Position numbers and translations under genes: made by a program
The notes under the pieces: generated by a model
Told to the model about the DNA's origin: nothing
Seen by the model: only the letters and a program-made list of their open reading frames with translations
Databases searched by the model: none
Shown: positions 50,613 through 58,238 of the stretch, in pieces
Position numbering within the stretch: the first letter of the stretch is position 1
Layout of the letters: every line of letters begins with the position of its first letter
Assembly (NCBI RefSeq): GCF_900601905.1
Contig: NZ_UWFA01000259.1
Location: forward strand, 62,001 to 126,000
Direction of reading: 5' to 3'
From: Pseudomonas viridiflava
GTDB taxonomy: Bacteria; Pseudomonadota; Gammaproteobacteria; Pseudomonadales; Pseudomonadaceae
Length of the DNA: 64,000 nucleotides

Positions 50613-51578
50613 CTAATTCACCACCCGAACCGGCTTGCCCGCAAAGAAACCCAGTGCATTCTCGGTGATCTGGCTGACAATCCGCTGCCTGGCTTCCCGC
50701 GCACCCCAGGCGCTGTGCGGGGTAATGATCAGGCGCGGGATGTCGCCTGCCAGCAGCGGGTTGCCATCGCGAGGCGGTTCCACGCTAAGCACATCGGTGG
50801 CTGCACCGCCCAGATGCCCGTTGCGCAGGGCGTCGGCGAGTGCCTGTTCGTTGATCAGCCCGCCTCGGGCGGTGTTGACCACGTACGCATGGGGTTTGAG
50901 CAGGCTCAACTGGTGGGCGCCGATCATGTCCCGGGTGTCGTCATTCAATGGGCAATGCAGGGTGAGGGCGTCGATCTGCGGCAGCAGTTCATCCAGCGGC
51001 AGGCGATCCGGACGTGCCGGTCGGCCGGGGATCTGCCCCAGCATCACGCGCATGCCGAAGGCTTCGGCCAGTTTCGCCACGGCGCCGCCAAGCTCGCCAT
51101 GGCCTAGCAACCCAAGGGTTTTGCCTTCCAGCTCGACGATGGGGAAGTCCAGCAGGCAGAACTGCCTGGCTTTCTGCCATTGCCCTTGTTGCACGGCGTT
51201 CTGGTAATCGGGAAGGCGCGTCGCCAGGGCCAGCAACAGCAGTAGCGTGTGCTGGGCCACCGATGGCGTGCCGTAACCCTGGCAATTGGTGACTGTGACG
51301 CCGTGCTGGCGTGCGGCGACCAGGTCAATATTATTGGTGCCGGTGGCCGTCACCAGTACCAACTTGAGGTCGGGACAGGCAGCGAACGTGTGGGCATCAA
51401 TCACGATCTTGTTGCTAATGGCGACTTGTGCGCCTTGCAGCCGTTCTATCACCTGCTCCGGCGCGGTGCTCGCGTGCAGCGTCAACTCACCGAAGCAGGC
51501 GCGCAATGTGTCCAGATCCAGATCGCCCAGATCCAGGGAAGTGTGATCAAGGAAAACTGCCTTACCGTGATTGCTCAT
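50613..51578 (-). CDS. D-2-hydroxyacid dehydrogenase (glycerate dehydrogenase-like)
   Basis: 321-aa NAD-dependent dehydrogenase reducing a 2-keto acid such as hydroxypyruvate. NAD loop LGLLGHGELGGAVAKLAEAF; catalytic Arg in NTARGGLINEQAL, Glu in DVLSVEPP, His in ITPHSAWGAREAR. MSNHGKAVFLDH at ATG 51578 is the start; the frame stays open far upstream to 52298 but that part is antisense to the LysE gene. Substrate is inferred from resemblance to HprA. Confidence 0.92.
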   Translation of the reverse strand: MSNHGKAVFLDHTSLDLGDLDLDTLRACFGELTLHASTAPEQVIERLQGAQVAISNKIVIDAHTFAACPDLKLVLVTATGTNNIDLVAARQHGVTVTNCQGYGTPSVAQHTLLLLLALATRLPDYQNAVQQGQWQKARQFCLLDFPIVELEGKTLGLLGHGELGGAVAKLAEAFGMRVMLGQIPGRPARPDRLPLDELLPQIDALTLHCPLNDDTRDMIGAHQLSLLKPHAYVVNTARGGLINEQALADALRNGHLGGAATDVLSVEPPRDGNPLLAGDIPRLIITPHSAWGAREARQRIVSQITENALGFFAGKPVRVVN

Positions 51579-51665
51579 CAGCTGTACCTGTTTTTGGAAG
51601 TATTGAAGGCTTATGGTGATCAGCCTAACAGAGCGAAACGCTTGCTTACATTCCTGGAGGACCCC

Positions 51666-52295
51666 GTGTACTGGGCCGAATTTCTGACTGTCGCCTTGAT
51701 CCATCTGCTTGCCGTTGCCAGCCCTGGCCCTGATTTCGCGGTGGTGGTCCGCGAAAGCGTCGCTCATGGGCGCCGGGCCGGGACCTACACCGCCATGGGT
51801 GTGGGCACGGCGATTTTCCTGCATGTGGGCTATTCGCTGCTGGGCATTGGCCTGATCGTTTCGCAGTCGATCGTGCTGTTCAATGCGCTTAAATGGGCCG
51901 CCGCTGGCTACCTGTTGTACATCGGGTTCAAGGCCTTGCGCGCCAAACCGGCCAGCGCCAGTGATGCGCCCATCGATATCGCCGCAGGCGAGCGCACGGC
52001 GCGTGGCGCGTTCACCAGCGGCTTTATCACCAATGGCTTGAACCCCAAGGCGACCTTGTTCTTTTTGTCGTTGTTCACCGTGGTCATCAACCCGCATACC
52101 CCGCTGTGGGTGCAGGCCGGTTATGGCGTTTACCTGGCGGTCGCCACGGGTATCTGGTTTTGCCTGGTCGCACGGCTGTTCAGCCAGGAACGCGTGCGCG
52201 CAGGCTTTGCCCGCATGGGCCACTGGTTTGATCGCGCCATGGGCGGCGTGCTGGTGGCATTGGGCTTGAAGCTGGCGTTTACTGAAGTGCGCTGA
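51666..52295 (+). CDS. LysE-family amino-acid exporter
   Basis: 209 aa, six spans, LysE/RhtB family. VASPGPDFAVVVRESVAHGR is the family start motif, and TNGLNPKATLFFLSLF the second signature. It starts at GTG 51666 with a strong GGAGG eight bases upstream. Divergent from the 2-hydroxyacid dehydrogenase. Substrate not predictable. Confidence 0.92.
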   Translation: MYWAEFLTVALIHLLAVASPGPDFAVVVRESVAHGRRAGTYTAMGVGTAIFLHVGYSLLGIGLIVSQSIVLFNALKWAAAGYLLYIGFKALRAKPASASDAPIDIAAGERTARGAFTSGFITNGLNPKATLFFLSLFTVVINPHTPLWVQAGYGVYLAVATGIWFCLVARLFSQERVRAGFARMGHWFDRAMGGVLVALGLKLAFTEVR

Positions 52296-52326
52296 CATCG
52301 AAGTTTAGCGGGCAAGTCACAATCTC

Positions 52327-52414
52327 TGTGGGAGCGGTGCTTGCCCGCGATGAGGCTGGACACGGTTCACTCTAGATCGCGGAGTGCCTATCGCCGGCGA
52401 GCACCGCTCTCACA
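52327..52414. repeat. REPIN, diverged
   Basis: TGTGGGAGCGGTGCTTGCCCG left arm, CGGCGAGCACCGCTCTCACA right arm; a related core (GGTGCTTGCC) to that at 42100. Between the LysE gene and the acyl-CoA ligase. Confidence 0.82.
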
Positions 52415-52537
52415 TGAGCTCACCTTCACCCTGCCACGCCGTTCAGCAAATCATCCTTTTGGCTGATCTGGCTGGCGAGCTGCCGCTCTAGAGTCCATAT
52501 TTCAAGCCACGCCCGCGTACTTTGAAAAGGAACTCCC

Positions 52538-54214
52538 ATGTTGCAGACCCGAGTTATTGCGCCAGCCGAAGGTGCCTATCAATATCCACTGTTGATCAAG
52601 CGGCTATTGATGTCTGGCAGCCGCTACGAAAAAACCCGGGAAATCGTCTACCGCGACATCATCCGCTACACCTATCCCGAGCTGGTCGAGCGGGTCAGCA
52701 GACTGGCCAATGTGCTGACTGCAGCGGGGGTCAAGGCCGGGGATACCGTGGCCGTCATGGACTGGGACAGCCACCGCTATCTGGAATGCATGTTTGCAGT
52801 ACCGATGATTGGCGCCGTCATCCACACCGTCAACGTGCGACTGTCTCCCGAGCAGATTCTCTACACCATGAACCACGCCGAAGATAAGTTCGTGCTGGTC
52901 AATAGTGAATTCGTCGGCCTGTACCACGCCATCGCCGGGCAGCTGACCACGGTAGAGAAAACCCTGCTGCTGACCGATCTGCCGGACAAGACCGCCGACT
53001 TGCCGAACCTGGTGGGCGAGTACGAGTCGTTGCTGGCCGCCGCAAGCCCTGCTTATGAATTCCAAGAGTTCGACGAAAACTCCGTCGCCACCACGTTCTA
53101 TACCACCGGTACCACGGGCAACCCCAAAGGTGTGTATTTCAGTCACCGGCAGTTGGTGCTGCACACCATGGGCGTGGCGACCATTGTGGGCAGCGCCGAA
53201 CGTTTGCTGGGCACCGACGACGTGTACATGCCTATCACGCCGATGTTCCACGTTCATGCCTGGGGCATGCCTTACGCGGCGACCATGCTGGGGGTCAAAC
53301 AGGTTTATCCGGGCCGTTACGACCCGGAGTACCTGGTGGAGCTATGGCGCAAGGAAAAGGTCACCTTTTCCCACTGTGTGCCAACCATCATGCAGATGGT
53401 GCTCAATGCCAAGGCTGCCCAGGACGTCGACTTTGGTGGCTGGAAAATCATCATTGGCGGCAGTTCACTGACCCGCAGCTTGTATGAAGCCGCCAAGGCG
53501 CGGGGCATCGCCCTGACCGGCGCTTACGGGATGTCCGAAACCGGCCCGCTGATCTCCGTGGCGCACATCAACGACCAACTGCGCGCTGGCACTGAAGACG
53601 AACGCGTGACCTATCGCATCAAGGCGGGCGTACCTGGCGTTCTGGTAGAGGCGGCCATTGTCGACGAAGAGGGCCGTTTCCTGCCTGCCGATGGCGAGTC
53701 CATGGGCGAGCTGGTGTTGCGCGCACCCTGGCTCAGCGAAGGCTATTACCGCGAGCCGCAGAAAGGCGCCGAGCTGTGGGCGGGCGGCTGGCTGCACACC
53801 GGGGATGTGGCGACGCTGGACAGCATGGGCGTGATTGATATTCGTGACCGCATCAAGGATGTGATCAAAACCGGCGGCGAGTGGATTTCCTCCCTGGCGC
53901 TGGAAGACCTGTGCAGTCGGCATCCAGGCGTACGCGAAGTGGCGGTCGTGGGCATCGCCGACCCGCAATGGGGCGAGCGGCCTTTTGCGTTGCTGGTCGT
54001 GCGCGAGGGGCATAGCGTCGATGCGAAAAACTTGAAGGAACACCTCAAACCATTTGTTGAATTGGGCCATATCAACAAATGGGCCATTCCCCACCAGATA
54101 GCCCTTGTTACCGAAATTCCCAAGACCAGTGTCGGCAAGCTCGACAAGAAGCGCATGCGCCTGGATATCGTTGAATGGCAGAGCACCAACAGTGCGTTTC
54201 TTTCTACCCTTTGA
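52538..54214 (+). CDS. Medium/long-chain fatty-acid-CoA ligase (AlkK-like)
   Basis: 558-aa ANL-superfamily enzyme that activates a fatty acid to acyl-CoA through an acyl-AMP. P-loop TTFYTTGTTGNPKGVYFSH; A5 GAYGMSETGP; A7 GWLHTGDVATLDSMG; A8 hinge DRIKDVIKTGGEWISS; catalytic lysine in TSVGKLDKKRMR. It resembles AlkK of Pseudomonas. AAGGA precedes ATG 52538. First in line with DUF1302, DUF1329 and a LuxR regulator. Confidence 0.93.
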   Translation: MLQTRVIAPAEGAYQYPLLIKRLLMSGSRYEKTREIVYRDIIRYTYPELVERVSRLANVLTAAGVKAGDTVAVMDWDSHRYLECMFAVPMIGAVIHTVNVRLSPEQILYTMNHAEDKFVLVNSEFVGLYHAIAGQLTTVEKTLLLTDLPDKTADLPNLVGEYESLLAAASPAYEFQEFDENSVATTFYTTGTTGNPKGVYFSHRQLVLHTMGVATIVGSAERLLGTDDVYMPITPMFHVHAWGMPYAATMLGVKQVYPGRYDPEYLVELWRKEKVTFSHCVPTIMQMVLNAKAAQDVDFGGWKIIIGGSSLTRSLYEAAKARGIALTGAYGMSETGPLISVAHINDQLRAGTEDERVTYRIKAGVPGVLVEAAIVDEEGRFLPADGESMGELVLRAPWLSEGYYREPQKGAELWAGGWLHTGDVATLDSMGVIDIRDRIKDVIKTGGEWISSLALEDLCSRHPGVREVAVVGIADPQWGERPFALLVVREGHSVDAKNLKEHLKPFVELGHINKWAIPHQIALVTEIPKTSVGKLDKKRMRLDIVEWQSTNSAFLSTL

Positions 54215-54258
54215 TGCTTTCTCAGTCAGGCCCCACTCCCAAGGTGAAATGCGATCAC

Positions 54259-54349
54259 CTGTGGGAGCGAGGCTTGCCCGCGATAGAGATGGCCCGGATA
54301 TCAGGTCTATCGCATCCAACCTTATCGCGGGCAAGCCTCGCTCCCACAT
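54259..54349. repeat. REPIN (GAGCGAGGCTTGCCCGC type)
   Basis: TGTGGGAGCGAGGCTTGCCCG and CGGGCAAGCCTCGCTCCCAC, perfect inverted arms. Separates the acyl-CoA ligase from DUF1302. Confidence 0.9.
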
Positions 54350-54613
54350 AAAGTCCCTTTTCCTTCAGTGACACCATTGTTCAAAAGCACGTCCCAGACC
54401 GTTTCAAGCAACAAATCACACTTTAGAGGGATCAAGCAGTGCACTCGGCTGGATATAGTCGGCACCGGGCTGGATGAAAACGAGGGGGATGCGTCTTCGT
54501 GTTGTAACCTTCTGGGTTACCCGATGAGCGTCCAGCGGCTTAAGCGATAAAGGCTGCGGCGTTTTTAACCAGTACCACTGCCAAAACAATAAAAAACACA
54601 TGGAGTAGCGTCG
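54350..54613 (+). promoter_or_regulatory. Promoter region of the DUF1302-DUF1329 operon
   Basis: 264 non-coding bases. A short inverted repeat, GTAACC (54504-54509) and GGTTAC (54515-54520), could be an operator or hairpin. The LuxR-type regulator downstream is the likeliest factor acting here; no known site is recognised. Confidence 0.35.
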
Positions 54614-56551
54614 ATGACAACAGCAAACCAGTTCTGGCGCCGGGCGAAACTGCCCCTGGCCGTCAGTCTCGCTTCTACGCTCGCCGGTCCTGCATTCGGC
54701 GTCAGTTTCAATATTGGCGAAATCGAAGGCAAGTTCGACTCGTCGCTCTCCGTTGGCGCCAGCTGGTCGACCGAGAAGGCCAACAAAAACCTCATCGGCT
54801 CCAACAATGGCGGGCATGGTCTGTCGCAAACCTCCGATGACGGTCACTTGAACTTCAAACGTGGTGAGACGTTTTCGAAGATCTTCAAGGGCATTCACGA
54901 TCTGGAACTGAAATACGGCGACACCGGTGTCTTCGTGCGTGGCAAGTATTGGTATGACTTTGAACTCAAGGACGAAGGTCGCGAGTTCAAGGACATCAGC
55001 GACTCCAACCGCAAGGAAGGCGCCAAGTCCTCCGGCGGGCAGATCCTCGACGCGTTCGTCTACCACAACTACAGCATCGGCGATGAGCCGGGCTCGGTTC
55101 GTCTGGGTAAACAGGTGGTCAGCTGGGGTGAAAGTACATTCATCCAGAACGGCATCAACAGCGTGAACCCGGTGGACGTTTCCGCGTTCCGCCGTCCTGG
55201 CGCGGAAATCAAGGAAGGCCTGATTCCGGTCAACATGTTCTACCTGTCGCAGAGCATCACTGAAAACCTCTCGGCGGAAGGCTTCTACCAGCTCGAATGG
55301 GACCAGACCGTTACCGATAACTGCGGCACGTTCTTCTCGCAACCGGACGTGATCTCCGACGGCTGCGACAACAACCTGGCGGTACTGCGCAGCCGCAATG
55401 GCCTGAACAGCTCGCTGACCGCTGCAGGCCTTCCGGCAGGTGCGCGGGCTGCGGTGCTCAACTCGCTGACTCAGCAAGGTGTCAGGTTCGGCAACCCTGA
55501 CGAGGGCGCAATCGTGCGCCGTGGCCCGGACCGCGATGCACGCGACAGTGGTCAGTTCGGCCTGGCCGTGCACTACAACTTCGAACCGCTGGACACTGAG
55601 TTCGGCGCCTACTTCATGAACTACCACAGCCGCGCGCCAATCTTCAGCGGCCGTGGCGGTCCAGCCAGCGCCTATAGCGCGGCAGGCCTGGTGGGTTCCC
55701 TGGCACGTTCCGGGATTCCGGTGGCGACCGCGACGGCACTGGCGCCGACCTTGTTGCCTGTGGTGGTTGCCGGTAACTCCAGCTACTACGTCGAATACCC
55801 GGAAGACATTCATCTGTACGGCCTGAGCTTCTCCACCACCTTGCCTACCGGCACTGCATGGAGCGGCGAGATCAGCTACCGTCCAAACGCCCCGGTGCAG
55901 GTCAACACCACCGACATTCTGTACTCCGGCATCACCCCGCTGAACCCTAACGTGTCGGTGCTGCAAGGCCAGCCCAATACTGATCAGCCGGGCTACCGCC
56001 GCAAAGAAATCACCCAGATGCAAACCACCTTCACCCAATTCTTTGACCAGGTCATGGGTGCAGAGCGTCTGACCGTGGTCGGTGAAGTGGGCTGGACCCA
56101 CGTGGGCGGGCTGGAAAATACCTCGAAAATCCGTTACGGCCGTGACCCTAGTTACGGGCCGGGCCCTCTGCCGGCCGGGCAGTGCGCAGCTCTCAACGCA
56201 AGCACATTGGGGGGTGGTGCGCAAAACAACCTGACTCGCTATTGCGAAAACGATGGCTTCACTACCGCTAACTCCTGGGGTTATCGCGCCCGGGCGATCT
56301 GGGATTACAACAGCGTCTTCGCGGGTGTGAACCTGCGCCCAAGCGTGGCCTGGTCCCATGACGTCGAAGGTTACTCGCCAGGCCCTGGCGGTAACTTTGA
56401 AGAAGGTCGCAAGGCCGTCAGCCTTGGCCTGGACGCCGAGTATCAGAACACCTACACCGCGAGTCTTTCGTACACCAACTTCTTTGATGGCAAGTACACC
56501 ACGGTCGATGATCGCGACTTCGTTGCGCTCAGCTTTGGCATGAACTTTTAA
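54614..56551 (+). CDS. DUF1302 outer-membrane protein
   Basis: 645 aa with a signal peptide (about 1-35, ending PAFG). The mature part is rich in alternating and aromatic residues, ends in a C-terminal Phe (SFGMNF), and has SFNIGEIEGKFDSSLSVGAS near its start; these are features of a beta-barrel. DUF1302 proteins are paired with DUF1329 and are thought to handle hydrophobic compounds at the outer membrane. TGGAG precedes ATG 54614. Confidence 0.9.
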   Translation: MTTANQFWRRAKLPLAVSLASTLAGPAFGVSFNIGEIEGKFDSSLSVGASWSTEKANKNLIGSNNGGHGLSQTSDDGHLNFKRGETFSKIFKGIHDLELKYGDTGVFVRGKYWYDFELKDEGREFKDISDSNRKEGAKSSGGQILDAFVYHNYSIGDEPGSVRLGKQVVSWGESTFIQNGINSVNPVDVSAFRRPGAEIKEGLIPVNMFYLSQSITENLSAEGFYQLEWDQTVTDNCGTFFSQPDVISDGCDNNLAVLRSRNGLNSSLTAAGLPAGARAAVLNSLTQQGVRFGNPDEGAIVRRGPDRDARDSGQFGLAVHYNFEPLDTEFGAYFMNYHSRAPIFSGRGGPASAYSAAGLVGSLARSGIPVATATALAPTLLPVVVAGNSSYYVEYPEDIHLYGLSFSTTLPTGTAWSGEISYRPNAPVQVNTTDILYSGITPLNPNVSVLQGQPNTDQPGYRRKEITQMQTTFTQFFDQVMGAERLTVVGEVGWTHVGGLENTSKIRYGRDPSYGPGPLPAGQCAALNASTLGGGAQNNLTRYCENDGFTTANSWGYRARAIWDYNSVFAGVNLRPSVAWSHDVEGYSPGPGGNFEEGRKAVSLGLDAEYQNTYTASLSYTNFFDGKYTTVDDRDFVALSFGMNF

Positions 56552-56574
56552 GTACACGGTTTTTCAGGACGACT

Positions 56575-57945
56575 ATGAAAATGAGAATAACAAAAGGTCT
56601 GTTGCAGGTGGGTGTGCTGGGTCTGTCGTTGCTGGCAACCGGCGTCATGGCTGCCGTGTCTGAATCGGAAGCGGCCAAGCTGGGTACTACCTTGACCCCG
56701 ATGGGCGCGGAAAAGGCTGGCAACGCTGCCAATACCATCCCGGCCTGGAGCCCGATGCCGAAAAACGCCGCTGCGGTGGATGCCAAGGGCTTCCTCGCCA
56801 ACCCGTACGCCAATGAGAAACCGCTGTATACCATCACGGCCGCCAATGTGGAGCAGTACAAGGCCAATCTGGCACCCGGCCAATACGCGATGTTCAAGCG
56901 CTACCCGGAAACGTTCAAGATGCCGGTCTATCCGTCCCATCGCGGCGCGACCGTGCCTGACGATGTGTATGCCGCGATCAAGCGAAACGCCACCGGCACC
57001 AAACTGGTCGCTGGCGGCAACGGGCTGGAAAACTTCGAGACTGCCGTACCGTTCCCGATCCCGCAGAACGGCAATGAAGTGATCTGGAACCACATCACCC
57101 GTTATCGCGGAGGCAGCGTGACGCGTCTGGTCACCCAGGCCACGCCGCAGCCCAATGGCTCGTACAGCCTGGTGTACTTCCGTGATCAGTTCGTGTTCCG
57201 CGACAAGATGAAGGATTTCGATCCGAAGAACCCCGGTAACGTGTTGTTCTACTTCAAGCAGGAAGTGACTGCTCCGGCGCGTCTGGCCGGTGGCGTGCTG
57301 CTGGTCCACGAAACCCTCGATCAGGTCAAGGAGCCACGTTCGGCCTGGGTCTACAACGCCGGTCAACGCCGCGTGCGTCGCGCCCCGCAAGTGTCTTATG
57401 ACGGGCCGGGCACAGCGGCCGATGGCCTGCGGACCTCCGACAACCTGGACATGTACAACGGTGCACCGGATCGTTATGACTGGAAGCTGATCGGCAAGCA
57501 GGAACTGTACATCGCCGCCAACAGCTACAAGCTCGATGATCCGAAGCTGAAATACGCCGACATCATCAAGGCCGGTCACATCAATCAGGATCTGGCGCGT
57601 TATGAACTGCGTCGGGTCTGGCACATCACCGCCACCCTCAAGGAAGGTCAGCGCCACATCTATGCCAAACGTGACTTCTTCATCGACGAAGACACCTGGC
57701 AGGCAGCGGTGATCGACCACTACGACGGTCGCGGCCAACTGTGGCGCGTCGCCGAAGCCCACGCCGAAAACTACTTCGACAAACAGGTTCCGTGGTACGC
57801 CCTGGAAGCCCTGTATGACTTGCAGTCCGGTCGCTACCTGGCTCTGGGCATGAAGAACGAAGAGAAAAGCGCCTACGACTTCGGCTTCACCGCCACTACC
57901 AGCGAGTTCACACCTAATGCGCTGCGTCAGGAGGGGGTTCGTTAA
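56575..57945 (+). CDS. DUF1329 outer-membrane/periplasmic lipoprotein-carrier-like protein
   Basis: 456 aa with a signal peptide (about 1-27, ending GVMA). DUF1329 folds resemble the lipid-binding LolA/LolB sheet, and these proteins always accompany DUF1302 partners. FPIPQNGNEVIWNHITRYRG is a family hallmark. The gap to DUF1302 is 23 bases, so they are co-transcribed; a terminator follows at 58081. A role in moving a hydrophobic substrate through the envelope is inferred. Confidence 0.9.
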   Translation: MKMRITKGLLQVGVLGLSLLATGVMAAVSESEAAKLGTTLTPMGAEKAGNAANTIPAWSPMPKNAAAVDAKGFLANPYANEKPLYTITAANVEQYKANLAPGQYAMFKRYPETFKMPVYPSHRGATVPDDVYAAIKRNATGTKLVAGGNGLENFETAVPFPIPQNGNEVIWNHITRYRGGSVTRLVTQATPQPNGSYSLVYFRDQFVFRDKMKDFDPKNPGNVLFYFKQEVTAPARLAGGVLLVHETLDQVKEPRSAWVYNAGQRRVRRAPQVSYDGPGTAADGLRTSDNLDMYNGAPDRYDWKLIGKQELYIAANSYKLDDPKLKYADIIKAGHINQDLARYELRRVWHITATLKEGQRHIYAKRDFFIDEDTWQAAVIDHYDGRGQLWRVAEAHAENYFDKQVPWYALEALYDLQSGRYLALGMKNEEKSAYDFGFTATTSEFTPNALRQEGVR

Positions 57946-57961
57946 TAGATTCATCGAAACT

Positions 57962-58056
57962 CGTGGGACCGCTTTTAGCCGCGAAGGCGATGTATCAGAC
58001 GATGGAGATGCAGAGCCAATGCCTGCATCTTCCCGGCTGAAGCCGGTCGCTACGGC
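57962..58056. repeat. REPIN, degenerate
   Basis: CGTGGGACCGCTTTTAGCCG on the left and CCGGCTGAAGCCGGTCGCTACG on the right; both arms have drifted from the GGAGCGGCTTTAGCCGC family. Confidence 0.75.
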
Positions 58057-58077
58057 TATCCGTGGCACTGAAATGTC

Positions 58078-58102
58078 AAAGCCCCCTGACCGGGGCTTTT
58101 CT
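58078..58102 (+). terminator. Terminator after DUF1329
   Basis: AGCCCC (58081-58086), six-base loop, GGGGCT (58093-58098), then TTTTCT. Short but strong stem; separates the DUF1302-DUF1329 unit from the regulator. Confidence 0.75.
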
Positions 58103-58238
58103 ATGGCTGCGTATTCGGCTCGATGATTGTAGGGAAATTGTTACAGTCTTTTCCGGGCCTGCCTTCAAAAGCGCTCAGTTAACGTCTAGTCTCGGGTGCA
58201 TCCGCCAAGCCGATAAGACTTCGACAACAGAGCCGGCC

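Noticed and set aside
51579..52298. Long N-terminal extension of the 2-hydroxyacid dehydrogenase frame.
   Set aside because: It is antisense to the LysE exporter; the enzyme's normal start MSNHGKAVF is at 51578.
54416..56557. A 713-codon minus-strand frame.
   Set aside because: Antisense to DUF1302, which has a signal peptide, ribosome site and barrel features.
56548..58068. A 506-codon minus-strand frame.
   Set aside because: Antisense to DUF1329 with no known motif.
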